The notes beneath the pieces are model-generated. The model searched no databases. It had not been told where the DNA came from and worked only from the letters and a program-made list of their open reading frames with translations. Positions 18,026 through 28,732 of a DNA stretch of 64,000 nucleotides are shown piece by piece. Origin of the DNA: Hyphomicrobiales bacterium (GTDB lineage Bacteria; Pseudomonadota; Alphaproteobacteria; Rhizobiales; Rhizobiaceae); assembly GCA_900473745.1 (NCBI GenBank), contig UCMW01000007.1, positions 496,001-560,000 of the forward strand, written 5' to 3'. A program made the position numbers and the translations under genes. Numbering within the stretch: position 1 is the first letter of the stretch; each line of letters opens with the position of its first letter.

Positions 18026-18910
18026 TCACCTTTTCCCCGCTTCCCAGCCGAGCATCGCCCGCTTGCGCGTCAGACCCCAGTGATAGCCCGTCAGCGCACC
18101 GCTCTTGCCGAGCGCACGGTGGCACGGCACGACAAACGAGATCGGATTGCGGCCGACAGCAGCACCAACGGCACGACTGGCGGTCGGCTGGCCGATCTTC
18201 TGGGCGATGTCGGAATAGGTGACGGCCTTGCCGAGCGGGATCTGGAGAAGACTTTCCCAGACGCGGATCTGGAAATCCGACCCGATCAAAACGACACGCA
18301 AGGGTTCCTCCGCCGACCAGCGCTCGGGGTGGAACACGCGCGCCGCAAAGGGCGCTGTCGCTTGGATATCTTCGACATAATGCGCATTCGGCCAGCGCTG
18401 TGCCATATCGTCGAAACAGGCGACCTCGCCGCCTGCATCGGCAAAGGCGAGCCCCGCCAGCCCGCGGTCGGTGATCATCACTAGCGCCAGCCCGAAGGGC
18501 GACGGGTGATAGCCATAGCGGATGGTAAGTCCCGCGCCGCGTGCCTTCCATTCGCCCGGGCTCATCGCCTCGTGGGTGACGAAGAGGTCGTGCAGGCGGC
18601 CTGGGCCGGAAAGGCCGAGTTCCAGCGACGTCTCGAGCAGCGGCAGTTCCTCGCGACCCAGCAAGCGTTTGGCATGGTCGAGGGTGACCGCCTGCAAAAA
18701 GGCCTTGGGGCTGAGGCCCGCCCAGCGCGTGAATGTCTTCTGCAACTGCGTCGGCGACTGGTCGAGGCGCTCGGCGATCAGTTCCAGCGACGGCTGGCTC
18801 TGATAGTCGAGTGTCAGCATCTCGATCACCTGCCGCACGGTCTCATAGTCCGAGCCCTCGGGTGTGATGTCGGTGGTGCGGGAAAGGTCGATCTGTTGGG
18901 CGAGCGTCAT
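18026..18910 (-). CDS. Ada-like methylated-DNA-cysteine methyltransferase with AraC-type domain
   Basis: A 294-residue protein. Residues about 25-125 form an AraC-type helix-turn-helix (LELIAERLDQSPTQLQKTF) and residues about 210-290 the O6-alkylguanine-DNA methyltransferase domain with the acceptor Cys263 in VVPCHRALG. It would remove alkyl groups from DNA and possibly activate repair genes. Unlike E. coli Ada it lacks the N-terminal zinc/phosphotriester methyltransferase domain, so the usual switch to activator is missing. The ATG at 18910 has GAGGA upstream; the frame extends further without support. Convergent with the methyltransferase gene. Confidence 0.85.
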   Translation of the reverse strand: MTLAQQIDLSRTTDITPEGSDYETVRQVIEMLTLDYQSQPSLELIAERLDQSPTQLQKTFTRWAGLSPKAFLQAVTLDHAKRLLGREELPLLETSLELGLSGPGRLHDLFVTHEAMSPGEWKARGAGLTIRYGYHPSPFGLALVMITDRGLAGLAFADAGGEVACFDDMAQRWPNAHYVEDIQATAPFAARVFHPERWSAEEPLRVVLIGSDFQIRVWESLLQIPLGKAVTYSDIAQKIGQPTASRAVGAAVGRNPISFVVPCHRALGKSGALTGYHWGLTRKRAMLGWEAGKR

Positions 18911-18991
18911 GGCAAATTCCTCATCTGGAGGTGACTTCACCACGGGCGGCAGTCGCATGCCACCCGTTTCTTGCATCACCGCCGCAAGACG

Positions 18992-19486
18992 TCAGATCCG
19001 CTGCTTGGCCGTAGCAAGCGCACCCTTGAAGGCCTTGGCGAAACTTTCGCGATCATCGGGGTTGAGGAAGGAGCCAATGTCCGTCTGCCGCCCCTCTCCC
19101 GCAACCGCCATGGAGGTAATGCCGAATTCCTCGTGCCGCTGGACGAAGAAGCGGGCCCAGAGCGTCTTGAAGGTGTGTTCGGTCATCCGTCCCGTCGGCG
19201 TGAACTTCCGGATTGAAAGGCTGGTGCGTGACACGGTCACCTCTTCCCGGGCGCGCGCTGCCCGATAGTTTAGCCAGAAGGCGCCGTAGAGCAGCAGAAA
19301 GTCGAGCCCGAAGAACAGGCCGATTGGCCAGGCGCCCGTCATCATGAAGAAGACCGCATGCACAAAGCAGACGGTGCCGGTGATGGCGAAGAGGATGCGA
19401 TACCCTTTCGGGCCGAGCGACCGATAGGGCGTCAGCTCCGCGGCGAAAATTGGCTGGTCCGCAGCCTGCTCGACATTGCCTTCCAT
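18992..19486 (-). CDS. DUF2244 domain membrane protein
   Basis: A 164-residue protein with two adjacent hydrophobic segments (FAITGTVCFVHAVFFMMTG and LFFGLDFLLLYGAFWLNY, about residues 33-75) followed by a soluble part with the pattern SIRKFTPTGR and FVQRHEEFGI. It belongs to DUF2244, an alphaproteobacterial family often found beside nth. Function unknown. Its start codon is 25 bases from the divergent nth start. Confidence 0.82.
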   Translation of the reverse strand: MEGNVEQAADQPIFAAELTPYRSLGPKGYRILFAITGTVCFVHAVFFMMTGAWPIGLFFGLDFLLLYGAFWLNYRAARAREEVTVSRTSLSIRKFTPTGRMTEHTFKTLWARFFVQRHEEFGITSMAVAGEGRQTDIGSFLNPDDRESFAKAFKGALATAKQRI

Positions 19487-19505
19487 GATCGCACCCGACT
19501 ATAGA
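19476..19505 (+). promoter_or_regulatory. Candidate leaderless promoter of nth
   Basis: TTGCCT at 19476-19481 and TATAGA at 19500-19505 are separated by 18 bp. The start codon of nth begins at 19512, about seven bases after the -10 element, which is where transcription should begin, and there is no Shine-Dalgarno sequence. The -35 element would lie inside the first codons of the divergent DUF2244 gene. Confidence 0.4.
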
Positions 19506-19511
19506 TTTTGC

Positions 19512-20294
19512 ATGACCGATCCGAAGCCGAAATCCAGCACCCAAACCTTGAAAAAGTCAAATCCGACGACCCGTCGCAAGCCAGCGGCACGCCGTCGCAC
19601 GGCCTATTCCCGCGCAGAACTGGAGGAGATTTTCCGCCGCTTCTCGATCCAGAGGCCGGAGCCCAAGGGCGAGCTGGAGCACGTCAACCCGTTCACGCTC
19701 GTCGTTGCCGTGGCGCTCTCCGCCCAGGCTACGGATGCCGGCGTAAATAAGGCGACGCGTGCCCTGTTCAAGGTGGCCGATACGCCGGAAAAAATGCTTG
19801 ATCTCGGTGAGGAAAAGGTCCGCGAATACATCAAGACGATCGGGCTTTATCGCAACAAGGCGAAGAACGTCATCGCACTCAGCCAGAAGCTGGTGGACGA
19901 ATTCGGCAGCGAAGTGCCGCGTACCCGCGCGGAACTGGTCACCCTGCCGGGTGTGGGACGAAAGACCGCCAATGTCGTCATGTCCATGGCCTTCGGCATC
20001 CCGACCATGGCGGTCGACACCCATATCCTGAGGATCGGCAACCGCATCAAGCTCGCACCGGGCAAGACGCCGGACGAGATCGAGGACATCCTCATGCGGA
20101 TCATCCCCGAACAATATCTCTTTCATGCCCATCACTGGCTGATCCTGCATGGCCGCTACTGTTGCAAGGCGCGCCGCCCCGAATGCGAGCGCTGCGTCAT
20201 CGCAGACATCTGCAAGTCGCCGGAAAAGACAGTGGACGTGCCCGCGCCCTTGGTCGAACTGCCGCCGCAGGTCTTCAACGCGAGCGAGGAATGA
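19512..20294 (+). CDS. nth: Endonuclease III
   Basis: A 260-residue base excision repair glycosylase/AP lyase for oxidised pyrimidines. The helix-hairpin-helix LPGVGRKTANVV carries the catalytic Lys, and the catalytic Asp is in MAVDTHILRIGNR. A 4Fe-4S cluster motif C-x6-C-x2-C-x5-C closes the domain near residue 230. The N-terminus has a basic extension of about 35 residues before the conserved core. ATG 19512 follows a TATAGA box by only six bases, so the mRNA may be leaderless. The last 20 bases overlap the convergent TetR gene. Confidence 0.93.
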   Translation: MTDPKPKSSTQTLKKSNPTTRRKPAARRRTAYSRAELEEIFRRFSIQRPEPKGELEHVNPFTLVVAVALSAQATDAGVNKATRALFKVADTPEKMLDLGEEKVREYIKTIGLYRNKAKNVIALSQKLVDEFGSEVPRTRAELVTLPGVGRKTANVVMSMAFGIPTMAVDTHILRIGNRIKLAPGKTPDEIEDILMRIIPEQYLFHAHHWLILHGRYCCKARRPECERCVIADICKSPEKTVDVPAPLVELPPQVFNASEE

Positions 20295-20856
20295 GCCCGT
20301 TAATCAGCCGGGCAATGCCCGTCTCATAGGCTGCGCGATCGCCACCCCTTTCGATCTCGAGAACGGCGCGGTCGAAGGCGGCCGAGAGAAGATGGGTCAA
20401 GGCCGACAGCTCGCTTTCCTCTGCTTCAGTCCCGAGAAATTCCGCAAGGCCCTGCCGCAGCCGTTCTTCGGTATTCTCCCGCTCGATCACCGCCGCATCC
20501 TCTACACCGAGCACGGCCGGCGCCTCCAGAAGCATCAGTCGGGCGCGCCCCGGTGCGGCCATTGCACCGAAATAGGCCGACGCACCGGAGAGCAGCGCCA
20601 TTTTCGGACTTTCTGCCGGCGCCGAACCGTGGTCGATGTCCGACGCCACGGCTGCGGCCTCCTGCTCGATGACCGCCCGAAACAGTGCCTTCTTGTCCTC
20701 GAAGTGATGATAGAGAGCGCCGCGCGTCACCCCGGCCTCAGCGACGATGTCGGGTGTCGCCGTCTCCGCATAGCCTTTCTCAACGAAGAGCCGCCGAGCC
20801 GCCGAGATCAGCGCCAGGCGGGTTGCTTCGGTCCCCTCTCTTGTGTTCCGTGCCAT
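20275..20856 (-). CDS. TetR-family transcriptional regulator
   Basis: A 193-residue regulator with an N-terminal TetR helix-turn-helix ([20 protein letters not shown], about residues 36-55) and a variable helical ligand domain. Divergent from a VOC-family gene with two matching palindromic operators in between, so it most likely represses both itself and that gene. The C-terminal coding end overlaps nth by 20 bases. Confidence 0.9.
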   Translation of the reverse strand: MARNTREGTEATRLALISAARRLFVEKGYAETATPDIVAEAGVTRGALYHHFEDKKALFRAVIEQEAAAVASDIDHGSAPAESPKMALLSGASAYFGAMAAPGRARLMLLEAPAVLGVEDAAVIERENTEERLRQGLAEFLGTEAEESELSALTHLLSAAFDRAVLEIERGGDRAAYETGIARLINGLIPRSR

Positions 20857-20867
20857 GCCACCTCTTT

Positions 20868-20917
20868 ACATACAAACAGAATGTATGTTAACTGAGTTCA
20901 TACATGCAGACTGTATG
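20868..20917. promoter_or_regulatory. Two TetR-type operators
   Basis: Site 1 (20868-20888) is ACATAC and GTATGT around a 9-bp centre; site 2 (20899-20917) is CATAC and GTATG around a 9-bp centre. Both fit CATACAnnCAGAnTGTATG, each followed by TTAA. The centres are 30 bp apart, close to three helical turns. They fill the gap between the TetR start codon and the ribosome site of the VOC gene and resemble AcrR-class operators. Confidence 0.75.
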
Positions 20918-20941
20918 TTAAATTGGCAAGGAGGAAAAGAG

Positions 20942-21367
20942 ATGAAGACGACGAGTTACTACCCCGTCATCATGACCGGCAACGTCCAGGAGACGGCAGC
21001 CTTCTACCAGCGCCACTTCCAATTCGAGCCGCTTTTCACTGCCGACTGGTATGTCCACCTGCAATCGACGGAAGACGAGAAGGTGACGCTTGCCATCCTC
21101 GACGGAAATCATGAGACAATTCCTGCCGGCCATCGCGGCCGGGCCTCCGGCATCCTTCTGAACTTCGAGGTGGAAGACGTGGACGCCGTCTACGTGAGGC
21201 TCAAGCAGGCTGACCTGCCGATCCTTCTCGACATCAGGGATGAGGATTTCGGTCAGCGGCATTTCATCACCGCCGACCCGAACGGCGTCCTGATCGACGT
21301 GATCAAGCCGATCCCGCCGAGTGAGGACTTCGCCGCCCAGTACGAGCCGTCAGTCCTGCCGCAGTGA
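20942..21367 (+). CDS. VOC (glyoxalase/bleomycin resistance) family protein
   Basis: A 141-residue vicinal-oxygen-chelate fold protein: [20 protein letters not shown] at the start and [17 protein letters not shown] near the C-terminus are typical. The ATG at 20942 has an excellent ribosome site (AAGGAGG). Divergent TetR control suggests a small-molecule detoxification or binding role; the substrate is unknown. Stop overlaps the convergent EI24-family gene by 18 bases. Confidence 0.85.
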   Translation: MKTTSYYPVIMTGNVQETAAFYQRHFQFEPLFTADWYVHLQSTEDEKVTLAILDGNHETIPAGHRGRASGILLNFEVEDVDAVYVRLKQADLPILLDIRDEDFGQRHFITADPNGVLIDVIKPIPPSEDFAAQYEPSVLPQ

Positions 21368-22075
21368 GGACGCGTGACCATCCCGCGCCGTCAGCGCCTT
21401 GTGCAGATGCACCATCAGGCCTGCGGCGAAGAGCGGGGTGAGCAAGTTGACAATGGGGATTGCAAGGAAAAGCGCAATCACGAGACCCGCCATGAACACC
21501 GTGCCGGAATGCCGGGAGCGCAAGAGCTTTGCCTCCTCCGTGCTCCGGAAGCGCATGGCGGCGAACTCGAAGAACTCCCTGCCCAGAAGATAGCCATTCA
21601 CCAGGAAGAAGGCGATGATGTTGATGCCGGGTATGAAGAGCAGCATCAACGCGAAAAGATTGCCGACGACGACCACGCCGAAGAACTTGATCGAGGCGAT
21701 GATCGCCTCCCCCATCGGCATGGCCTTGCCCGGCGGATCATTGGGATAATCCCGCTTCTCGACCACCTCGGCGACGTCGTCGAGGAACAGACCGGCAATG
21801 ATCGCCGTGACCGGCGACAGCAGTAAGGCCAGCCCTAGTGCCAGTCCGATACTGGCGAGAATCCCGAAGATGAAGGTCAGCCAGCCGGCCCAGTCCGGCA
21901 GGTCCGGAATGAAGCCCTGAAGCAGCGGCATGACGAAAGCCACGAAACTCTCGCGCAATCCGAACCAGAGGCCGATCAGGACGAGGATCGTCAGGCCCAG
22001 CGTCTTCCAGAAGACGGTCCGCGTCTCGGGAGCGAAGAGGTTGCGCAGGGACAACGCAGCAGCGTCGAAAATCAT
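21350..22075 (-). CDS. EI24/CysZ-like membrane protein
   Basis: A 241-residue integral membrane protein with four or more hydrophobic segments and the EI24-domain stretch NVFALM-like region followed by [24 protein letters not shown] near residue 160. The family includes CysZ sulfate permeases, but most alphaproteobacterial members are uncharacterised. ATG 22075 (MIFDAAAL) is chosen because AGGAGA lies 6 bases upstream. Confidence 0.8.
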   Translation of the reverse strand: MIFDAAALSLRNLFAPETRTVFWKTLGLTILVLIGLWFGLRESFVAFVMPLLQGFIPDLPDWAGWLTFIFGILASIGLALGLALLLSPVTAIIAGLFLDDVAEVVEKRDYPNDPPGKAMPMGEAIIASIKFFGVVVVGNLFALMLLFIPGINIIAFFLVNGYLLGREFFEFAAMRFRSTEEAKLLRSRHSGTVFMAGLVIALFLAIPIVNLLTPLFAAGLMVHLHKALTARDGHASSLRQD

Positions 22076-22138
22076 CGTGGTCTCCTTCATCTGTCGCTGT
22101 GATGTAGGAGACCGGAGCGCACGCTGCAATGTGGGGCG

Positions 22139-22927
22139 TCAGCCGAGACGATAGAGGCCGGGCCGCCGGTCGATCAGATAGGGATTTTGCGCCTTGGCGT
22201 CGTCGTAAGCCGTGGGATCGATCTCCGCCACCAGCAGCGTCTCCCGCATGCCGGCCCGGGCCAGTTCGTCGCCATCGGGTGCGAGGATCACGGAGCGGCC
22301 GCCATAGGAGAGCCCGTTCTCCTCGCCGCAGAGATCGGCATAGACGAGAAAGACGCCATTCTCGAAGGCGCGGGTCGGCACCACCGTATCGGCCACCCGC
22401 CGGCTGATGATGCCTTCTGGCAGCGCCGTCGGCACCAGGATCAGTTCGGCGCCGGCAAGTGCAAGCGTGCGGACATTTTCTGGAAATTCGACGTCGTAGC
22501 AGATCAGCATGCCCGTCTTGATGCCGTTGAGATCGAAAATATGTGGCGGCTCGGCGCCCGGTACGAAGGCCGCCCGCTCGCCTTCGCCATAAAGATGGCT
22601 CTTGCGGTAAAACTCCATGGTGCCATCAGGCCGAATGAGCACAGACGAGTTGAACACCTGATTGCCGTCACGCTCCGGAAAGCCGGCGCAGATCGCAAGG
22701 CCGCAATCGGCGGCGATCTCGGTCAGCGCACCGATGATCGCCCCGTCGCGGTCCTCCGCGACCTCTTCGAACTGAGCACCCAGTGCATAGCCGCTAGTGC
22801 CAAGCTCAGGCGTCACCAGAAGCTCCGCCCCCATCTCCGCCGCCGCCATCGCGGCTTGCGCGATCTTGCCGATATTGCCCGGAACATCGCCGGAAAGCGG
22901 CTGCATTTGATAGAGCGAAATCAGCAT
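22139..22927 (-). CDS. Carbon-nitrogen hydrolase (nitrilase superfamily)
   Basis: A 262-residue enzyme with the Glu-Lys-Cys triad visible as Glu41 (TPELGTSGY), Lys109 (FYRKSHLYG) and Cys143 (LICYDVEFPE). Such enzymes hydrolyse small amides or N-carbamoyl compounds. The length and LVTPELGTSGY beginning suggest the amidase branch rather than a true nitrilase. It may be relevant that peptide and amide metabolism genes follow. Substrate not predictable. Confidence 0.87.
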   Translation of the reverse strand: MLISLYQMQPLSGDVPGNIGKIAQAAMAAAEMGAELLVTPELGTSGYALGAQFEEVAEDRDGAIIGALTEIAADCGLAICAGFPERDGNQVFNSSVLIRPDGTMEFYRKSHLYGEGERAAFVPGAEPPHIFDLNGIKTGMLICYDVEFPENVRTLALAGAELILVPTALPEGIISRRVADTVVPTRAFENGVFLVYADLCGEENGLSYGGRSVILAPDGDELARAGMRETLLVAEIDPTAYDDAKAQNPYLIDRRPGLYRLG

Positions 22928-23085
22928 GATGCACCTGTCTGCGTCGGAGGTTGAAGTCGAACGTTAGAACCGCAGGGCTAAAGCACGCAAGCGGCAACTC
23001 CAAGGCAAGCGTCGAGCGGTTGCCTTTCGCGTCATCGACCTTATCTTGTAAGGATGAAACACGTAACCGAAGCCGACCCTTCGTA

Positions 23086-23574
23086 ATGCCCTTTGTCATC
23101 ACGGCCGCCGTCGCCTTGCTGCTGATCGAGCTGTTCCTCAGGCGCCGTCCCTGGGCGCTGGCGCTCACCGCTCTCGTTGCCATCGTCGCCACGGTCGTCT
23201 GGATCTTCAGCGCCGATCAATCGCGCCAGCAGCAGAATGCGGTATCGGCCGTGACGGTAACCGTCGCAGCCGACGCGACGGTCTGCGTCGATCCCCAGCT
23301 GCCGGTCGCCGCGACACTGGCCAACGATTCGGGCCAGACGGTGAACCGCCTGTCTTTCGACCTGATCGGGCGGGAACCTGGAAAGCCGAGCATTGTTTAT
23401 CGCGGCACCCTTCGCCACGACCGGGTGCTTGGCCCCGGTGAAACCATGACGCGGTGTTACGCTCTGCTTTATCACGGCTTCGCCCATCCTCGTCCGCAGA
23501 TCATCGACGCGACGAAATACGAATGGACGGCGCATGTCTCCCTGGTCGGCTTCGGAAGCGCGCCCGCCGAGTGA
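23086..23574 (+). CDS. Hypothetical membrane-anchored protein
   Basis: A 162-residue protein with two N-terminal hydrophobic segments (ITAAVALLLIELFL and LALTALVAIVATVVWIF, residues about 5-45) followed by a small extracytoplasmic beta-rich domain containing VCVDPQLPVAATLANDSG. Two cysteines (VCVDP and RCYAL) could pair. The start is uncertain: the frame is open from 22951 but the hydrophobic N-terminus begins at 23086, and no strong ribosome site is seen. I do not recognise the family. Confidence 0.65.
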   Translation: MPFVITAAVALLLIELFLRRRPWALALTALVAIVATVVWIFSADQSRQQQNAVSAVTVTVAADATVCVDPQLPVAATLANDSGQTVNRLSFDLIGREPGKPSIVYRGTLRHDRVLGPGETMTRCYALLYHGFAHPRPQIIDATKYEWTAHVSLVGFGSAPAE

Positions 23575-23586
23575 TGACGCCAGGCG

Positions 23587-25422
<1,836 letters not shown>

Positions 25423-25465
25423 ATCCCGTTCCCTTGTTTTTGTGTGTCGAGATCTGGTCGGCGGT

Positions 25466-26629
25466 TCAGGCGGCGAGCGCCGTTTCGGCGAGCGTCACCC
25501 AATAGCTGATACCATAGGGAATGACCTCGTCGTTGAAGTCATAGGCCGAGTTGTGAAGATTGGCCGTATTGCCGTTGCCGATGAAGACGAACGAACCCGG
25601 CCGCGCTTCGAGCATGTAGGAGAAATCCTCGGCACCCATGGCCGGCGGAAAGGCATCGCTGACGGCGTGGTCGCCGGCCACCTTGCGCATGATGTCGAGT
25701 GCGAACTCGGTTTCGGCCTCGTGATTCATGGTCACGGGATAACCGCGGTGATAGCGAAGTGTGGCCTTGGCGCCCATGGCCATGGCAACGCCTGAGGCCA
25801 TCTCGCCGATGCGGGTCTCCGCCATGTCGCGCATCTCCGGCAGGAGCGTGCGCACGGTGCCAGACAAGGTCACGGCGTCGGGAATGACATTATAGGCATC
25901 GCCACCGTGGATCTTGGTGACGGTGATGACGACGGAGCCCAGCGGATCGGTCTCGCGGGACGCGATCGACTGCAGCGCAACGACCACCTGGGCGGCCGCC
26001 AGCACGGGATCGACGCTCTTGTGCGGCTGGGCGGCATGGCCGCTGCGGCCCTCGATGACAATGTCGAACTGGTCGGCGGCCGCCATCACCGATCCCTTGC
26101 GGGTGGCAAATGTGCCGACCGCCATGCCGGGATGATTGTGCATGCCGTAGACTTCCTTGATACCGAAGTTTTCCATCATGCCGTCGGCGACCATTTCGCG
26201 GGCACCACCGCCACCTTCTTCAGCCGGCTGGAAGATGACGGCGATCGATCCGCGGAAGTTGCGTGTCTCGGCCAGATACTTTGCCGCTCCGAGCAGCATG
26301 GCGGTATGACCGTCATGACCGCAGGCATGCATCTTGCCGGGCGTCTTGGAGGCCCAGGCCTTGCCCGACATCTCATGGATCGGCAGCGCGTCCATGTCCG
26401 CGCGAAAACCGAAGACCGGGCCATCGCCGCGGCTGCCTTTGATGATGCCGACCACGCCTGTGCGGCCGATCCCCGTCTTCACCACGTCACAACCGAATTC
26501 CCGGAGCTTTTCCGCCACGAAGGCGGCCGTACCGTGCACATCGAACAGCAGTTCCGGATTCTGATGCAGGTGGCGGCGCCACTCAGCGACCTCCGGCTGA
26601 AGTTCGCTGGCGCGGTTGAGCACTGGCAT
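25466..26629 (-). CDS. M20 family amidohydrolase (hippurate hydrolase/aminoacylase type)
   Basis: A 387-residue dinuclear zinc hydrolase. Metal ligands sit in ADMDALPI, HACGHDGHTAM, PAEEGGGGA and MHNHPGM; the dimerisation domain contains GRSGHAAQPH. It resembles HipO and N-acyl-amino acid amidohydrolases. The ATG at 26629 follows AGAGG; the frame runs 29 codons further. Shared operon with the peptide transporter ATPase suggests that imported N-acylated amino acids or dipeptides are its substrates (inference). Confidence 0.9.
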   Translation of the reverse strand: MPVLNRASELQPEVAEWRRHLHQNPELLFDVHGTAAFVAEKLREFGCDVVKTGIGRTGVVGIIKGSRGDGPVFGFRADMDALPIHEMSGKAWASKTPGKMHACGHDGHTAMLLGAAKYLAETRNFRGSIAVIFQPAEEGGGGAREMVADGMMENFGIKEVYGMHNHPGMAVGTFATRKGSVMAAADQFDIVIEGRSGHAAQPHKSVDPVLAAAQVVVALQSIASRETDPLGSVVITVTKIHGGDAYNVIPDAVTLSGTVRTLLPEMRDMAETRIGEMASGVAMAMGAKATLRYHRGYPVTMNHEAETEFALDIMRKVAGDHAVSDAFPPAMGAEDFSYMLEARPGSFVFIGNGNTANLHNSAYDFNDEVIPYGISYWVTLAETALAA

Positions 26630-26949
26630 GAATGACCTCTTTTTGTCGTTGTTCCCAGCAGGATTTCGCGCATACTGTGCAGCGATGCGCAGCTTTGGCA
26701 AGCCGCAAAATTCCATCTTGCATGGAAAATAGGCTTGTGTTTACATGGCCTAAATTTTAGCCAACCCGACAGATGTAGAGCTGTCCGGGAATGCCCGCCG
26801 CGACTCCGAAAAGCGCCGATATTTTAGAATTTTTCCAAGAATACCAAGAAGATAGGTGGTTGACATTTGGCGAATGGGCTGGCCACATCGCTGGCCGGCA
26901 GATCGGTTTACCATCGTGCCTGCAAACAAAAATAATGGGGAATGAGCAC
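26630..26949. promoter_or_regulatory. Divergent promoter region of the peptide import system
   Basis: A 320-base gap, AT-richer than its surroundings, separates the divergent M20 and binding-protein genes. TTGACA at 26860-26865 is a good -35 box for the rightward transcript; a weak -10 (CCACAT) follows at 26883. AT-rich tracts near 26720-26760 and 26820-26840 may serve the leftward promoter. I see no coding sequence. Confidence 0.45.
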
Positions 26950-28656
26950 ATGAACACTCGCAAACTGATGCTGGCAGCGTCCGCTGCCGCCTTCGCGCTG
27001 ACGGGCGCACCGGCCATGGCCGAGCGTGGCACCGACGGAGACCTGAAGATCATCTTCTGGCAGGCCGTTTCGACGATGAACCCGTATCTGTCTGGCGGCA
27101 CCAAGGAGGTTTACGCCGCCTCGATGGTCATCGAGCCGCTGGCCCGCTACGACGAAACCGGCAATCTGGTGCCGATGCTGGCAGCCGAAATCCCGACCGT
27201 CGAGAACGGCGGCGTCGCAGCCGACCTGAAGAGCATTACCTGGAAGCTGAAGCCTGACCTCAAGTGGTCCGATGGCTCGCCAGTGACCGCCGAAGACGCG
27301 ATCTTCACCTGGAAGTATTGCACGGCGCCGGACGGCGGCTGCGCGCAGGGCGCCTATTACGAAGGCGTGAGCAATGTCGAGGCTATCGACGCCTCCACCA
27401 TCAAGGTGTCCTTTGCCGATGCCAAGCCTTACCCCTACAGTGCCTTTGTTGGCGCCCAGGCGCCGATCATCCAGGCGGCGCAGTTCAAGGATTGCCTTGG
27501 CGCCAAGGCACCGGAATGCACAGCCGCCAACTTTGGCCCTATTGGAACCGGCCCCTTCGTCGTCAAGGAATTCAAGCCGAACGACGTCGTGACCTTCGAA
27601 GCCAACGGTAATTACCGCGATGCGGCCAAGCCCGCCTTCGCCACCGTCACCCTGAAGGGTGGCGGTGATGCTGCCTCTGCTGCGCGCTCGGTCCTCGAAA
27701 CCGGCGAATTCGACTATGCCTGGAACATGCAGGTCGAGCCGGAAATCCTCGAGCAGATGATGGCTGCGGGCAAGGGCAAGATCGAAGTCGCCTTCGGCAC
27801 CCAGGTCGAGCGTATCGACATCAACCCCTATGGCGTGGATCCGTCACTCGGCGACAAGCGCTCGACCAAGGAAGCAGGTCCGCATCCGGCCCTCTCCGAC
27901 CCGGCTGTTCGCCGCGCACTGTCGATCGCCATCGACCGCGAAATCATCGACGAAGCCGGCTACGGACCGAACGGCCAGCCGACCTGCAACATCCTGCCCG
28001 CTCCGGATATCTATGTCTCGACAGCCGTCGACTGGTGTCTGAAGCAGGACGTCGAAGGCGCCAACAAGCTGCTCGACGATGCTGGCTGGGTCATGGGCTC
28101 GGATGGCGTGCGCGAAAAGGACGGCGTGAAGCTCTCCTTCCTCTACCAGACCTCGACCAACTCCGTCCGCCAGGGCACCCAGGCCCTCGTGAAGGACATG
28201 TGGAGCCAGATCGGCGTCTCCGTCGAACTGCGCAACGTCTCCGCCAACGTCTTCTTTGGCGGCGACCCGGCATCCCCGGACACGTTCCAGAAGTTCATGG
28301 CCGACATCCAGATGTACACCAACAACTTCGACGGCACCGATCCGGAGAAGTACATGGCCGGCTGGATGTGCGACAAGATCCCGAGCCCGGCCACCGGCTG
28401 GCAGGGTGAAAACATCGTCCGCTATTGCGACCCGGAATATGATGCGCTGGTCAAGCAGCTCGGCACCACAGGCAAGCTCGAAGATCGCGCCGCGATCGCC
28501 AAGCAGCTCAACGACATGCTGTCCAACGACGTCGCCCAGATCCCGCTCATCCATCGTGGCCAGCCCTCGGCTGTCAACAACACGCTGCTCGGCGTCAAGA
28601 TGAACGCCTGGGATTCGGAACTCTGGAACGTCGCAGACTGGTCTCGCGCGAAGTAA
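26950..28656 (+). CDS. Peptide ABC transporter periplasmic binding protein (family 5)
   Basis: A 568-residue DppA/OppA-type protein with a signal peptide ending at APAMA (residues 1-23). Family-5 features include IIEPLAR-like MVIEPLARYDETG, WKLKPDLKWSDGSPVTAEDA and PAVRRALSIAIDREII. The ATG at 26950 is preceded by GGGGA. It would deliver peptides to the permeases encoded next; a strong stem-loop follows its stop. Confidence 0.9.
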   Translation: MNTRKLMLAASAAAFALTGAPAMAERGTDGDLKIIFWQAVSTMNPYLSGGTKEVYAASMVIEPLARYDETGNLVPMLAAEIPTVENGGVAADLKSITWKLKPDLKWSDGSPVTAEDAIFTWKYCTAPDGGCAQGAYYEGVSNVEAIDASTIKVSFADAKPYPYSAFVGAQAPIIQAAQFKDCLGAKAPECTAANFGPIGTGPFVVKEFKPNDVVTFEANGNYRDAAKPAFATVTLKGGGDAASAARSVLETGEFDYAWNMQVEPEILEQMMAAGKGKIEVAFGTQVERIDINPYGVDPSLGDKRSTKEAGPHPALSDPAVRRALSIAIDREIIDEAGYGPNGQPTCNILPAPDIYVSTAVDWCLKQDVEGANKLLDDAGWVMGSDGVREKDGVKLSFLYQTSTNSVRQGTQALVKDMWSQIGVSVELRNVSANVFFGGDPASPDTFQKFMADIQMYTNNFDGTDPEKYMAGWMCDKIPSPATGWQGENIVRYCDPEYDALVKQLGTTGKLEDRAAIAKQLNDMLSNDVAQIPLIHRGQPSAVNNTLLGVKMNAWDSELWNVADWSRAK

Positions 28657-28661
28657 TGCCA

Positions 28662-28708
28662 CTGGCGCTGCGCCTGCCTTCACCGGCAGGCGCAGCGCCA
28701 GCATTTTT
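28662..28708 (+). terminator. Strong hairpin with T tract after the peptide-binding protein gene
   Basis: Perfect 17-bp arms at 28662-28678 and 28685-28701 with a 6-base loop, followed by TTTTT at 28704-28708. It begins five bases after the stop codon and lies between the binding-protein gene and the first permease gene, so it probably acts as a partial terminator or mRNA stabiliser rather than the operon end. Confidence 0.88.
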
Positions 28709-28732
28709 CTGTGACAGTCTGGAGACCAGCCG

